Shown here: piece after piece, positions 36,403 to 45,875 of the stretch | Position numbering within the stretch: the stretch's first letter is position 1 | Layout of the letters: the number at the start of each line of letters is the position of its first letter | Source of the DNA: Clostridium sp. C2-6-12 | Lineage (GTDB): Bacteria; Bacillota; Clostridia; Clostridiales; Clostridiaceae | Reading direction: 5' to 3' | DNA length: 64,000 bases | Assembly (NCBI RefSeq): GCF_009928485.1 | Contig: NZ_JAABNP010000025.1 | Location: 1 to 64,000, forward strand | The notes under the pieces: generated by a model | What the model saw: only the letters and a program-made list of their open reading frames with translations | Databases searched by the model: none | What the model was told of the DNA's origin: nothing | Position numbers and translations under genes: made by a program

Positions 36403-37197
36403 CTAAATTTTTATAACAAAAGTTAAATAGTAAAAAATAGCAGTTGATGAAAATATTATACTATCAAATCTATCTAATATTCCACCGTGACCTGGAATTA
36501 AATCACTATAATCTTTAATCCCCACATATCTCTTTATTGATGAAGCAACTAAATCTCCTATCTGACCAAATACTCCACACAAGGCACCAATTATGAAATA
36601 ATGATAGACAGGCATTATATAAACATATTTCTGAATTATAATCCCATAAATACCTGTAAAAATTATCGCACCAATAAGTCCTCCAATTGAACCTTCAATT
36701 GTTTTCTTAGGCGATACTTTAGGCGAAAGTTTATGCTTTCCAAATAACCTGCCACTATAATAGGCGGCAGTATCCGAAAGCCATGAACCAATAAATATAA
36801 TCCAAACCAAAAATTCTCCTGATGGTTTTGCACTAATAATATATATAAATCCAAATAAAACGCCACAATATATAAATCCTAACAACGTTAATGAAACATC
36901 AATAAAAGTATATTCCAAATTTACTACTGGTATTATCAACATTAAAAATGCTGCTGCAACAATAAAATACACCATTAACTCTAAATTATTATTTAACAAA
37001 TAATATACTATCAAAAGAAAAAAACCTACACTTTTTATTGGTTTAAAATTCCTTTCTTTAATTGCATTATAAAATTCCCAAAGGGCTGCAATAGATAATG
37101 CAAATATAAATCCCTTAAGATAAATTCCTCCAAGAAAAACAAATATTATAAATGGAGCAATCATCACTGCACCTAAATATCTATTATCAGACTTCAA
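36403..37197 (-). CDS. cdsA: Phosphatidate cytidylyltransferase
   Basis: The 264-aa membrane enzyme makes CDP-diacylglycerol, the branch point of phospholipid synthesis. It has about seven hydrophobic segments. The family signature is split between SWLSDTAAYYSGRLFGKH (about 138-155), SPKKTIEGSIGG, and the C-terminal SIKRYVGIKDYSDLIPGHGG (about 218-237). It is placed 15 bp after uppS, as usual, and ends with a terminator, separating it from dxr. Confidence 0.96.
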   Translation of the reverse strand: MKSDNRYLGAVMIAPFIIFVFLGGIYLKGFIFALSIAALWEFYNAIKERNFKPIKSVGFFLLIVYYLLNNNLELMVYFIVAAAFLMLIIPVVNLEYTFIDVSLTLLGFIYCGVLFGFIYIISAKPSGEFLVWIIFIGSWLSDTAAYYSGRLFGKHKLSPKVSPKKTIEGSIGGLIGAIIFTGIYGIIIQKYVYIMPVYHYFIIGALCGVFGQIGDLVASSIKRYVGIKDYSDLIPGHGGILDRFDSIIFSSTAIFYYLTFVIKI

Positions 37198-37212
37198 ACT
37201 CTAACCACTCCT

Positions 37213-37971
37213 CTATTTTACTTTACCAAATCGCCTATCTCTATTTTGATATTCCACTATTGCTCTTATTAAATCTTTTTCTTTAAAGTCAGGCCAATTT
37301 ACATTTGAATACCAAAATTCAGAATAAGCGCATTGCCATAACAAGAAATTACTAAGTCTTTGTTCTCCAGATGGTCTGATAATCAAGTCTGGATCTGGTA
37401 TTCCTTTAGTATACAAATAGTTTTCTACTATTTTATCATTAATATCCTCTTCATTTATCTTGTTATTCTTAACATCTGAACTTATAAGCTTAATAGCTCT
37501 AACTATTTCATCTCTACCCCCATAATTCAAAGCAAAATTCAAATTTATCTTTGTATTATTCTTAGTGATTTCTATAGCTTCATTTAAAGCCTTTTGGCAT
37601 TCTTCAGGCAGCTTTTCCATATCTCCTAATAGATTCATTTTAACACCATTTTCGTGGCATTCTTTTAATTCTTTTTTTAGGTAAGTGACCAAAAGATTCA
37701 TAATCGCCCCAACTTCTTCCTTTGGCCTTGACCAATTTTCTGTTGAAAAAGCATATAACGTCAAGTTCTTTATTCCTAGTCTGGTAGCTTCCTTTAGAAT
37801 TATTCTAATTGTTTCCATTCCAGCCTTATGTCCCATACTTCTAGGCAGATTTTGTTCTTTAGCCCATCTTCCATTTCCATCCATTATAATTGCTATATGA
37901 TTAGGTATATTATTCATATCCAATTCAAAATTTTCTATTATTTTCTTCTTGGATTTAAATATATTAAACAT
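37213..37971 (-). CDS. uppS: Isoprenyl (undecaprenyl) diphosphate synthase
   Basis: The 252-aa cis-prenyltransferase makes the C55 carrier of cell-wall synthesis. The start is the ATG at 37971, with AGGGGGAC seven bases upstream; the nine further codons to 37998 lack a ribosome site. Motifs are IMDGNGRWA (about 29-37), YAFSTENW, and the C-terminal RPSGEQRLSNFLLWQ with the AYSEFWY box. It follows frr after a 226-bp repeat-bearing spacer. Confidence 0.97.
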   Translation of the reverse strand: MFNIFKSKKKIIENFELDMNNIPNHIAIIMDGNGRWAKEQNLPRSMGHKAGMETIRIILKEATRLGIKNLTLYAFSTENWSRPKEEVGAIMNLLVTYLKKELKECHENGVKMNLLGDMEKLPEECQKALNEAIEITKNNTKINLNFALNYGGRDEIVRAIKLISSDVKNNKINEEDINDKIVENYLYTKGIPDPDLIIRPSGEQRLSNFLLWQCAYSEFWYSNVNWPDFKEKDLIRAIVEYQNRDRRFGKVK

Positions 37972-37984
37972 GCCTTTCGTCCCC

Positions 37985-38165
37985 CTGTTTATATACAAAA
38001 CTCAACTCACATACGTTCGCTGAGTAAGTGATTCTCACTCATCTGCTTACTCGCAAAGAAGCGATTCACTCCAAATGATTTTCATAATAAAGCCAACGCC
38101 CTTCGGTTGTTAGCTAAGTTCGAGTATCCAAATGCAAGATTTGGACTCTCACTTATCTGCTTAAG
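37985..38165. repeat. Intergenic repeat element between uppS and frr
   Basis: CTCACTCATCTGCTTA (38034-38049) recurs as CTCACTTATCTGCTTA (38148-38163), 15 of 16 identical. GAGTAAG/CTTACTC (38022-38028, 38046-38052) and CCAAAT/ATTTGG (38128-38144) form inverted repeats. The spacer is less AT-rich than the other spacers and is noncoding. Confidence 0.55.
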
Positions 38166-38166
38166 G

Positions 38167-38192
38167 AAAAAACCTGCTTCCTAGCAGGTTTT
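38167..38192 (-). terminator. Terminator of frr
   Basis: AAAACCTGC (38169-38177) and GCAGGTTTT (38184-38192) pair perfectly; six T follow on the minus strand. It sits just past the frr stop. Confidence 0.85.
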
Positions 38193-38197
38193 GAGCT

Positions 38198-38755
38198 TTA
38201 AACTGATAAAACTGATTTTTCTTTTGCAACAATTATAGCATCTATTTCCTTCACTACTGCATCAGTTTTCTTTTGAATATCATCTTCAGCTTTCTTTATT
38301 TGGTCTTCTGAAAGATCTGAATCCTTCTTTAAAGCTTTAATTTTATCATTAGCTGTTTTTCTAATTGATCTTATAGCAACCTTAGCTTCTTCCCCTGTTT
38401 TTCTAACATTCTTAACAAGAGCTTTTCTAGTTTCTTCTGTCAATTCTGGTATTACTAATCTAATAATCGAACCATCATTTGAAGGATTTAAACCCAAGTC
38501 TGATTTTAAGATAGCTTTTTCAATCTCTTTTAGTAAAGGTTTTTCCCATGGTGTTATCATAAGAACTCTTGGTTCTGGCGCTGAAACATTTGCCACTTGA
38601 TTAAGCGGACACATACTTCCATAATAATCCACTTGAATTCTATCAAGCATCGTAGGATTTGCTCTTCCCGCCTTCATTGTTGATAAATCTGACTCTAATA
38701 CAGAGACTGTTTTTTTCATTTTTTCTTCTGCATTTTTAATGATTTCCTTAATCAT
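38198..38755 (-). CDS. frr: Ribosome recycling factor
   Basis: The 185-aa protein, with EF-G, splits the ribosome after termination. It shows the RRF family start MIKEIIKNAEEKMKKTVSVL, the motif LSTMKAGRANPTMLDRIQVDYYG (split around 24-46), and the C-terminal three-helix bundle with IRKTANDKIKALKKD. Length is exact for the family. It follows pyrH by 10 bp in the rpsB-tsf-pyrH-frr series. Confidence 0.98.
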   Translation of the reverse strand: MIKEIIKNAEEKMKKTVSVLESDLSTMKAGRANPTMLDRIQVDYYGSMCPLNQVANVSAPEPRVLMITPWEKPLLKEIEKAILKSDLGLNPSNDGSIIRLVIPELTEETRKALVKNVRKTGEEAKVAIRSIRKTANDKIKALKKDSDLSEDQIKKAEDDIQKKTDAVVKEIDAIIVAKEKSVLSV

Positions 38756-38765
38756 GATTCTCCTC

Positions 38766-39479
38766 CTATTTCTTAGTTACTAATGTACCTATACTTTCTC
38801 CATACATAGCTTTTTTAATATTTCCTGGCTCATCTAATCCAAATACAAGAATTGGAATTTCATTATCCATACACAATGAAGTTGCTGTAGAATCCATAAC
38901 TTGTAGTCCTTGTTCTAATACTTGTATATATGATAGTGTATCATATTTTTTAGCATCTGCATACTTATGAGGATCCTTATCATAAACTCCATCAACTTTT
39001 TTAGCTAGAAGAATTACATCTGCTTCAATTTCAGCTGCTCTAAGTGCTGCTGTTGTATCAGTTGAGAAATATGGATTCCCTGTTCCAGCTGCAAATATAA
39101 CAACTCTTCCTTTTTCTAAATGTCTCATTGCTCTTCTTCTTATGAATGGCTCAGCAATTTCTTTCATTTCTATAGCAGTTTGTACTCTTGTTTTAACGCC
39201 TACTTGTTCTAATGAATCTTGAAGAGCTAATGCATTTATACAAGTTGCCATCATTCCCATGTAGTCAGCAGTGGTTCTATCCATACCTTCACCACTTCTT
39301 CCTCTCCAAATGTTTCCGCCACCAACAACAGCTCCAACTTCAACACCCATATCAACTAACTCTTTAATTTCAAGTGCTATTCTTTGAGTCACGTTAAAAT
39401 CAAAACCAACTCCGCTAACTCCAGCTAATGCTTCTCCTGAAAGTTTTAAAATTACTCTCTTGTATTTACAATCTGCCAT
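38766..39479 (-). CDS. pyrH: UMP kinase
   Basis: The 237-aa hexameric amino-acid-kinase-fold enzyme phosphorylates UMP to UDP. Marks are [14 protein letters not shown] (about 7-20), [13 protein letters not shown] (about 48-60), and [17 protein letters not shown] (about 131-147) binding UMP and ATP. GAGG precedes the ATG. It is between tsf and frr, the standard order, 145 bp after the tsf stop with a terminator between. Confidence 0.98.
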   Translation of the reverse strand: MADCKYKRVILKLSGEALAGVSGVGFDFNVTQRIALEIKELVDMGVEVGAVVGGGNIWRGRSGEGMDRTTADYMGMMATCINALALQDSLEQVGVKTRVQTAIEMKEIAEPFIRRRAMRHLEKGRVVIFAAGTGNPYFSTDTTAALRAAEIEADVILLAKKVDGVYDKDPHKYADAKKYDTLSYIQVLEQGLQVMDSTATSLCMDNEIPILVFGLDEPGNIKKAMYGESIGTLVTKK

Positions 39480-39586
39480 TTATTCTTACCTCCTGAATAT
39501 CTTAGAGATTTGGGCACACTCAAAGAAATAACAAATCAGTATTCGAATTTATTTTCTTTAATATATGCCTATTTTCTTTATTCTTT

Positions 39587-39615
39587 AAAAAAAGAGAACA
39601 CAAAGTGTTCTCTTT
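39587..39615 (-). terminator. Terminator of tsf
   Basis: AAAGAGAACAC (39591-39601) and GTGTTCTCTTT (39605-39615) pair perfectly around a 3-base loop; a T tract follows. It is positioned just past the tsf stop, so pyrH-frr needs a promoter or read-through. Confidence 0.85.
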
Positions 39616-39624
39616 AGACTTCAA

Positions 39625-40542
39625 CTATTTACCCATTTGTCTAGCAACTTCTTCAGCAAAGTCTACTTTTTCAACTTCGATTCCTTCTCCTCTTTCGTAT
39701 CTAACGAATCTAGTTACTGTAATTGGAGAACCAACCTCTTTAGATTTTTCTTCTAAGAATTTGTTGATTGACTTGTCGCCATCTTTAACCCATAATTGTT
39801 CTAAAAGACAAACTTCTTTAAAGTACTTTTGAATTCTTCCCATTACCATTTTTTCAACGATATTTTCTGGTTTTCCTTCATTTAAAGCTTGAACTCTGTA
39901 GATTTCTTTTTCTTTTTCCATAGATTCTGTATCAACATCATCTTTGCTTAAGAATAATGGGTTTGCTGCAGCAATTTGCATACAAACTTCTTTTGCAACT
40001 TCATCAAGAACTTCTGAATCTTTTTCACAAGCCACTTCTACTAAAACACCAATTCTTCCGCCACCGTGGATATAGCTCTTAACTATTCCTTTTTCAACTG
40101 AGAATTTAGTGAATCTTCTTACTGACATGTTTTCACCAAGTTTTGCTATTAAAGCTTTTAAGCTTTCTGAAGTTGTAGCATCTCCATCAAATTTTTCATT
40201 TAAAAGTTCTTCTACATTAGCAACTGAAGTTTCAGCTACCATTTTAGCTAATTTATCAGCAAAAGCTACAAATTCTTCATTTAAAGCAACGAAGTCTGTT
40301 TCACAGTTAAATTCAAGAACTGCTCCAGTCTTCTTGTCATCTGAAATATAAGTCTTAACAACACCTTCTGCTGCAACTCTTCCAGATTTTTTAGCAGCAT
40401 CTGCAAGACCTTTTTCTCTTAAAAATTCAACAGCCTTATCGATATTTCCTTCTGTTTCAACTAAAGCCTTTTTACAATCCATCATTTTAGCTCCAGTCAT
40501 TTCTCTTAGTTCTTTAACTAATTGTGCACTTATATTTGCCAT
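39625..40542 (-). CDS. tsf: Elongation factor Ts
   Basis: The 305-aa nucleotide exchange factor for EF-Tu. The N-terminal UBA-like domain holds [20 protein letters not shown] (8-27); [15 protein letters not shown] (about 76-90) lies at the start of the core; two dimerisation repeats follow. The presence of the full core makes it the longer form. GAGGAAT precedes the ATG, and it follows rpsB after an 87-bp gap with a terminator-like hairpin. Confidence 0.98.
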   Translation of the reverse strand: MANISAQLVKELREMTGAKMMDCKKALVETEGNIDKAVEFLREKGLADAAKKSGRVAAEGVVKTYISDDKKTGAVLEFNCETDFVALNEEFVAFADKLAKMVAETSVANVEELLNEKFDGDATTSESLKALIAKLGENMSVRRFTKFSVEKGIVKSYIHGGGRIGVLVEVACEKDSEVLDEVAKEVCMQIAAANPLFLSKDDVDTESMEKEKEIYRVQALNEGKPENIVEKMVMGRIQKYFKEVCLLEQLWVKDGDKSINKFLEEKSKEVGSPITVTRFVRYERGEGIEVEKVDFAEEVARQMGK

Positions 40543-40587
40543 TATTTAAATTCCTCCTCAATTATAAAGTAATCTTTAAGATTCAAT

Positions 40588-40622
40588 AAAAGGGCAGTTG
40601 AAGTAACCCACTTACCCTTTTT
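40588..40622 (-). terminator. Attenuator-like hairpin between rpsB and tsf
   Basis: AAAAGGG and CCCTTTT (40588-40594, 40615-40622) close a 20-base loop; on the minus strand the arm ends in TTTTATTG. It may only partly terminate, adjusting S2 against EF-Ts. Confidence 0.5.
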
Positions 40623-40629
40623 ATGTGAA

Positions 40630-41331
40630 TTATTCAGCTAATTGTTCACCTTGTCTTCCTTCAAGAATAGCATCAGCCATTTTTGCAGTTATTAATTTAA
40701 CAGCTCTGATAGCATCATCATTTCCTGGGATTACATAATCAACTTCTTCTGGATCACAGTTAGTATCTACTATTGCAACTACTGGTATTCCTAAAATCTT
40801 AGCTTCTAATATAGCATTCTTTTCTTTTCTTGGGTCAACTATAAACATTGCTCCAACTTTATCAGCATCTAAGTTTCTGATACCACCAAGATTTTTTTGA
40901 AGTTTTTCCATTTCACCTTTAAGTTTGATAACTTCTTTCTTAGGAAGAACGTCAAAAGTTCCATCTTCTTGCATTTTTTCGATTTGTTCTAATTTTCTTA
41001 TTCTACCTTTAATAGTTGAGAAGTTTGTTAACATTCCACCTAACCATCTATTGTTTACGAAATGCATGTTACTTCTGATTGCTTCTTCTTCAATAGCTTC
41101 TTGAGCTTGTTTCTTAGTTCCAACGAAAAGTATATCTTTTCCTTCTTCTGATATTTGTTTAATAAAGTTGTAAGCTTCTTCAGCTTTCTTTACTGTTTTT
41201 TGAAGGTCTATTATATAGATCCCGTTTCTTTCTGTGAAGATATAAGGAGCCATCTTAGGGTTCCATCTTCTAGTTTGGTGTCCGAAATGTACACCCGCTT
41301 CTAATAATTGTTTCATTGATATTACTGACAT
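40630..41331 (-). CDS. rpsB: 30S ribosomal protein S2
   Basis: The 233-aa 30S protein needed for binding of S1 and mRNA. It has the S2 signature [21 protein letters not shown] (start split at residues 6-26), [12 protein letters not shown], and the C-terminal [26 protein letters not shown] precedes the ATG. A consensus promoter 110 bp upstream and a paired leader precede it; S2 is known to repress its own operon in several bacteria. Confidence 0.98.
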   Translation of the reverse strand: MSVISMKQLLEAGVHFGHQTRRWNPKMAPYIFTERNGIYIIDLQKTVKKAEEAYNFIKQISEEGKDILFVGTKKQAQEAIEEEAIRSNMHFVNNRWLGGMLTNFSTIKGRIRKLEQIEKMQEDGTFDVLPKKEVIKLKGEMEKLQKNLGGIRNLDADKVGAMFIVDPRKEKNAILEAKILGIPVVAIVDTNCDPEEVDYVIPGNDDAIRAVKLITAKMADAILEGRQGEQLAE

Positions 41332-41357
41332 TTTGTTACCTCCTTGGTTTTTACCTC

Positions 41358-41420
41358 CACTATCTTTTGCTTATAAATTGCTCTTAAAATAAAAGCACCA
41401 AGTTTATAAATTGGATAGTG
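41358..41420 (-). ncRNA. Candidate structured leader of rpsB
   Basis: In the 5' leader CACTATC (41420-41414) pairs with GATAGTG (41364-41358), enclosing smaller CCAA/TTGG and GCTTTT/GAGC-type pairings. A second AGGAGG-like element GGAGGT follows the stem directly, before the true ribosome site. It is a candidate S2-responsive leader. Confidence 0.45.
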
Positions 41421-41441
41421 TGTGTATTTATTTCCTTAAGT

Positions 41442-41470
41442 AGTATATCACAAGGTCTTTATGGTATCAA
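41442..41470 (-). promoter_or_regulatory. Sigma-A promoter of rpsB
   Basis: TTGATA (41470-41465) and TATACT (41447-41442) are exactly 17 bases apart on the minus strand, with TGTGA before the -10. The start would be near 41435, giving a leader of about 104 bases. Confidence 0.8.
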
Positions 41471-41610
41471 CAAAAACTTTTTATAATTTTAGTACTTAAG
41501 AAACTATTTTTTTTAATTCAACATAAAAATTCTTACCATAATAAATTTTTGTCATAATAAATACATTTTATACAAATTTCATTTTTATAATTTTCCTTTA
41601 TACATAAAAC

Positions 41611-41649
41611 AAAAATCAGCTATAGATAAAATTCGTATCTATAGCTGAT
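41611..41649 (-). terminator. Terminator of codY
   Basis: Perfect 14-base arms ATCAGCTATAGATA (41615-41628) and its complement (41636-41649); TTTTTGTTTTA follows on the minus strand. Confidence 0.9.
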
Positions 41650-41657
41650 AAATCACT

Positions 41658-42434
41658 TTACTTTATTTTCTTTAATTCTTCAATTAATTTTTCATTCAAT
41701 ATTCTGATATAAGTCCCCTTCATTCCAAGAGATCTTGATTCAATAACTCCAGCACTCTCAAACTTTCTTAAAGCATTTACTATAACACTTCGTGTTATTC
41801 CTACTTTATCAGCTATTTTTGAAGCTACTAATAAACCTTCATTTCCGTTTAATTCTTCAAATATATGTTCAACTGCTTCAAGTTCAGAATAAGATAATGT
41901 TCCTATTGCCAATTGGACAACAGCTTTCTTCCTAGTTTCCTCTGCAATTTCATCCTGCATAGCTCTAAGCATTTCCATCCCTACAATAGTTGCACTATAT
42001 TCTACTAATACTAAATCTTCATCAGTAAAAGGAGTTCCAAACCTTGCCAATATTAATGTTCCTATTCTTTCTCTACTTCCTATAATAGGAACTATTGTTG
42101 AAAGCTTATCTATCTTTTTACATTTGCCTATCTCCTCAAATACACATCTACCTTCATTAGGACGGTTAGCTAAGGTATCGTTAACAGCCAAAAGTGTTTT
42201 ATTATAATCTTCTGGGAATCTTTTGTCCTCTATTACTTTTTTCTCCATAGCCTCACATTCAAATCCTTGACCAAAGGTATATCCAAGCACCTTCCCTTTT
42301 CTGCTGATTATATAAGCATTGCATTCAAGAACTTGACTTAATAATGTGCATATATCTTGGAATGCTACAGGTTCTGTACCAGATTTTTGCAGAATCTTAT
42401 TTAACATTCTAGTTTTATTTAATAATGATGACAT
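41658..42434 (-). CDS. codY: GTP- and branched-chain-amino-acid-sensing regulator CodY
   Basis: The 258-aa global repressor of nutrient-stress genes. The start is the ATG at 42434, with GAGGAGG eight bases upstream, giving the family start [19 protein letters not shown]. The GAF domain (about 1-155) binds isoleucine and valine; a winged helix near the C-terminus contains [21 protein letters not shown]. The length is exact. It follows topA after 200 bp and has its own promoter with a CodY-box-like site downstream, suggesting autoregulation. Confidence 0.98.
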   Translation of the reverse strand: MSSLLNKTRMLNKILQKSGTEPVAFQDICTLLSQVLECNAYIISRKGKVLGYTFGQGFECEAMEKKVIEDKRFPEDYNKTLLAVNDTLANRPNEGRCVFEEIGKCKKIDKLSTIVPIIGSRERIGTLILARFGTPFTDEDLVLVEYSATIVGMEMLRAMQDEIAEETRKKAVVQLAIGTLSYSELEAVEHIFEELNGNEGLLVASKIADKVGITRSVIVNALRKFESAGVIESRSLGMKGTYIRILNEKLIEELKKIK

Positions 42435-42522
42435 ACTATTATCCTCCTCGGCAACCATGTTGTACTATTATATAAACATGAAAAAATTAATTGTTTTATA
42501 TGTCTTAAAATAAAAACAATAT

Positions 42523-42537
42523 AATTGTTAGAAAATT
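42523..42537 (-). promoter_or_regulatory. CodY box in the codY leader
   Basis: AATTTTCTAACAATT on the minus strand matches the CodY consensus AATTTTCWGAAAATT at 13 of 15 positions. It lies about 40 bases downstream of the predicted transcription start, a place that would allow roadblock autorepression. Confidence 0.55.
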
Positions 42538-42577
42538 CATAATTTATTGAATTTTTTTACAAGTTGCTATTAAAACT

Positions 42578-42606
42578 AGTTTATCATATAAAATTCTGCT
42601 TTTCAA
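42578..42606 (-). promoter_or_regulatory. Sigma-A promoter of codY
   Basis: TTGAAA (42606-42601) and TAAACT (42583-42578) are 17 bases apart on the minus strand. The leader would be about 137 bases. Confidence 0.65.
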
Positions 42607-42664
42607 CACTCTTTTTGTCTGATTCGACAAAATGTTATTACTTAATATCATTTTTTACGAACTT

Positions 42665-44758
42665 CTAATTTTCTTCGTTATTATCTTTTTTCACTTCTTC
42701 TTTGTAGCCGCATTCACTATTAGCACATTCAATAAAAGAGCCTTTAGACTTAGAATATTTTAAAACCATATAAGAATTGCACTTAGGACACTTTTCTTTA
42801 ACTGGTTCATGCCAGCTTACAAACTTGCATTCAGGATATCCAGTGCATCCAAAGAATTTCTTTCCTTTTTTACTCTTCTTAGCAACAATAGGCTTTCCAC
42901 ACTCTGGACATGGAACTTCTAATTCTTCAACTATAGGTTTTGCATTTTTACATTCAGGATACCCTGGACAAGCTAAAAATTCTCCAAATCTACCTCTCTT
43001 AATAACCATCATACGCCCACATTTTTCGCATTTTACATCACTGACTTTATCTTCAATTACAACTTTAGAGATTTCCTTTTCAGCTTTCTCAATAGCAACT
43101 TTTAATGGACTGAAAAATTCTTCAACTATTTTAGTCCATTCTTCATTGCCATCTTCTACATCATCTAGTTTCTTTTCCATATCTGCCGTAAAATCTACAT
43201 CCACTATTTGCTTGAAATATTCACCCATAATATTATTTACTATTTCTCCAAGCTCTGTTGGAACTAAATTTTTCTTTTCTCTAATAACATAATTTCTTCC
43301 TAAAATAGTTGAAATAGTTGGAACATAAGTACTTGGCCTTCCTATTCCTTTTTCCTCAAGCAGTTTAACAAATGATGCTTCAGTATATCGAGGGAGTGGT
43401 TGAGTAAAATGCTGAGTTCCTTTAAGAGACTCAGTTTTGAGTTCTTCATTTTCTTCTAATTCTGGTAATATAACTGAATTTTCATCTTCTTCATTTAGGT
43501 ACTCATATATTTTCATAAAACCATCAAATGAAATTACCGAACCAGATGCCTTAAACTTATAATCTCCGTTTAATATATCTATAGAATTTGTATTTAACTC
43601 GCACGAAGCCATTTGACTTGCCACAAATCTATTCCAAATTAATGAATATAATTTATATTGTTCTGAAGTCAAATTTTCTTTTGCCACTTGTGGTGTAATT
43701 TCAACATAAGTAGGTCTTATTGCTTCATGGGCATCTTGAATATTCTTTTTGCCTTTATATACTCTACGTGTAGGAGGAACATATTTTTCGCCATAGGTAT
43801 TTTCAATAAATTCCTTAGCTCTTTCTTGCGCCTCTTCAGAAATTCTTACAGAGTCAGTTCTCATATATGTTATCAATCCAACTGTTCCATACCCCTTAAC
43901 TTCAACACCTTCATAAAGAACTTGCGCTATAGACATAGTTCTTTTAGTCATAAAATTTAACTTTTTATTTGCATCTTGTTGAAGAGTACTTGTTGTAAAT
44001 GGAGGCAGTGGATTTCTACTTTTCTTACCTTTCTTTATAGAATTTACTATAAAGTTTCCTTTTTCAAGATCTTTTATTATTTTATTCGAAGTTTCTTCAT
44101 TTTCTATTTCAATCTTTTTACCTTTATATGTTGACAATCTAATAGGAAATTTATTCTTTTCCTTTTTTAATATACAGTCTATTGACCAATATTCCTTTGG
44201 AATAAATTCCTTTATCTCTTTTTCTCTATCGCATATTAATTTTAATGCTGCTGATTGAACTCTACCAGCACTTAGCCCCCACTTTACATTTCTCCATAAA
44301 ATCGGACTTATTTCGTAACCAACAAGTCTATCTAATATTCTTCTTGCTTGCTGTGCATCAACTAAATCCAAATCTATTTTTCTTGCTTCTTTAATAGATG
44401 CCTTTACTGCATTTTTTGTTACTTCATTAAATACTATTCTGCAAGTATCATCCTCTGAGATTTTTAAAATATTAGCCAAATGCCACGAAATAGCTTCTCC
44501 TTCTCTATCAGGGTCGGTAGCCAGATAAATTTTTTCTGCTTTTTTAGCAGCTTTTCTTAATTTATCTATTAATTCTCCTTTTCCTCTGATAGTTATATAT
44601 TTAGGAGTATAGTTATTATCTATATCAACACCTAATCTACTTTTAGGTAAATCTCTTACATGCCCCATCGATGCTTCTACAATATAATTTTTTCCCAAAT
44701 ATTTGCCGATTGTTTTTGCTTTGGCCGGCGACTCAACAATTACAAGTTTTTGACCCAT
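42665..44758 (-). CDS. topA: DNA topoisomerase I
   Basis: The 697-aa type IA enzyme relaxes negative supercoils. The Toprim domain opens KLVIVESPAKAKTIGKYLG (about 4-22); the active tyrosine lies in GLITYMRTDS (about 297). Three C-terminal zinc ribbons follow, with paired cysteines in CEKCGRM, CPECGKP and CPKCNSY. The ATG at 44758 has no adjacent ribosome site; GGGGGGTGA lies 30 bases upstream behind a 9-bp hairpin. The gene is 46 bp from dprA, the usual dprA-topA order. Confidence 0.98.
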   Translation of the reverse strand: MGQKLVIVESPAKAKTIGKYLGKNYIVEASMGHVRDLPKSRLGVDIDNNYTPKYITIRGKGELIDKLRKAAKKAEKIYLATDPDREGEAISWHLANILKISEDDTCRIVFNEVTKNAVKASIKEARKIDLDLVDAQQARRILDRLVGYEISPILWRNVKWGLSAGRVQSAALKLICDREKEIKEFIPKEYWSIDCILKKEKNKFPIRLSTYKGKKIEIENEETSNKIIKDLEKGNFIVNSIKKGKKSRNPLPPFTTSTLQQDANKKLNFMTKRTMSIAQVLYEGVEVKGYGTVGLITYMRTDSVRISEEAQERAKEFIENTYGEKYVPPTRRVYKGKKNIQDAHEAIRPTYVEITPQVAKENLTSEQYKLYSLIWNRFVASQMASCELNTNSIDILNGDYKFKASGSVISFDGFMKIYEYLNEEDENSVILPELEENEELKTESLKGTQHFTQPLPRYTEASFVKLLEEKGIGRPSTYVPTISTILGRNYVIREKKNLVPTELGEIVNNIMGEYFKQIVDVDFTADMEKKLDDVEDGNEEWTKIVEEFFSPLKVAIEKAEKEISKVVIEDKVSDVKCEKCGRMMVIKRGRFGEFLACPGYPECKNAKPIVEELEVPCPECGKPIVAKKSKKGKKFFGCTGYPECKFVSWHEPVKEKCPKCNSYMVLKYSKSKGSFIECANSECGYKEEVKKDNNEEN

Positions 44759-44765
44759 AAGTACA

Positions 44766-44796
44766 ACTTCATAAAATTATGAAGTATTCACCCCCC
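44766..44796 (-). promoter_or_regulatory. Shine-Dalgarno separated from topA start by a hairpin
   Basis: GGGGGGTGA (44796-44788) is followed by ACTTCATAA/TTATGAAGT (44785-44766), a 9-bp hairpin, then seven bases and the ATG. Folding would bring the ribosome site to near-normal spacing. A ten-codon overlapping ORF begins in the stem. Confidence 0.5.
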
Positions 44797-44804
44797 TATA
44801 TATT

Positions 44805-45869
44805 TTAAATTGTTCGTACATAGTAATTTCCTGGCAAACAAATAATTTCACTTTTTATCTGCATTTCAAATAATAATGCATATAAAGCTCCTCTGTCAAA
44901 AGATGTTTTCTTAAAAATCTCATCAATATGAACTGGTGAATCTGTTATTAATTCTAATATCTCACTTTTTTCAGGCATATTTATTAATGGCGATACATTT
45001 ACATGCTCCAAGCTGAGTAAAGTTCTCAAATCCTGCAAATCTGTACAAATTTCCGCTCCATCTCTAAGCAATTTATTAGAGCCACTTGCACCCTTATATA
45101 ATATTGATCCTGGTATACCAATAACTTTTTTTCCCTGATCATGTGCATATCTTGCAGTTATAAGAGATCCACTTTTTTCTGAAGCTTCTATTACTATTAC
45201 ACCATCACTAAGCCCGCTAATTATTCTATTTCTTCTTGGAAAATTTTCTCTTAACGGTTGTGTCCCTAGCAAGAATTCAGAAATTACTACGCCTTTTTCC
45301 GCTATCTTTGAAAATAATTTTTTATTTTCAGCAGGATAGGCTATATCTATCCCACAACCTAACACCGATATAGTATATCCATCATTTTCTAAAGCAGTTT
45401 TATGTGCAACAGAATCTATCCCTCTTGCACCTCCGCTTATAAGCGTTATATTATTAGTTATAAGCTCCTTTGTCAAGAGTTTTGTTACAGTTAGTCCATA
45501 ATTTGAGCATTTTCTCGCCCCAACAACTCCTATAGATTTCTTATTTATAACTTCAATATTACCTATATAAAATAAAAAATACGGAGCTGCTATAATTCCT
45601 CTCAATTTCTCTTTATATAAAGGATTAGCGTATGTAATATATCCTATGTTTTTTCTAGATAATGTATCTTTAAGTTTTGAAAGTTCATAATACAAATCAT
45701 CCTTTTGAAAATTTTTTAATTTTTTTGAGATTGTTTCATTTTCTTTTATTATATCCTCAAAATTATTATATACATTTTCTGCTGTTTTATATCTATCAAT
45801 TAATTTTCTTTTTTGATAACTTGATATATTAACAAGTATTAACCATAATTCGTAATCCATATTTTTCAT
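44805..45869 (-). CDS. dprA: DNA-processing protein DprA
   Basis: The 354-aa protein loads RecA onto incoming single-stranded DNA during transformation. The Rossmann-like DprA core (about 85-290) contains VVGARKCSNYGLTVTKLL and ISGGARGIDSVAHKTAL, then SGLSDGVIVIEASEKSGSL; a winged helix (DprA_WH, about 300-354) ends the protein. Two ATG codons at 45869 and 45860 are possible starts; AGGAAGG is ten bases before the second. It lies between comM and topA. Confidence 0.95.
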   Translation of the reverse strand: MKNMDYELWLILVNISSYQKRKLIDRYKTAENVYNNFEDIIKENETISKKLKNFQKDDLYYELSKLKDTLSRKNIGYITYANPLYKEKLRGIIAAPYFLFYIGNIEVINKKSIGVVGARKCSNYGLTVTKLLTKELITNNITLISGGARGIDSVAHKTALENDGYTISVLGCGIDIAYPAENKKLFSKIAEKGVVISEFLLGTQPLRENFPRRNRIISGLSDGVIVIEASEKSGSLITARYAHDQGKKVIGIPGSILYKGASGSNKLLRDGAEICTDLQDLRTLLSLEHVNVSPLINMPEKSEILELITDSPVHIDEIFKKTSFDRGALYALLFEMQIKSEIICLPGNYYVRTI

Positions 45870-45875
45870 ACCTTC

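Noticed and set aside
42777..43292. 171-codon plus-strand ORF across the 3' part of topA
   Set aside because: It is antisense to the zinc-ribbon region of topA, has no ribosome site, and gives a low-complexity His/Ser/Phe-rich product.
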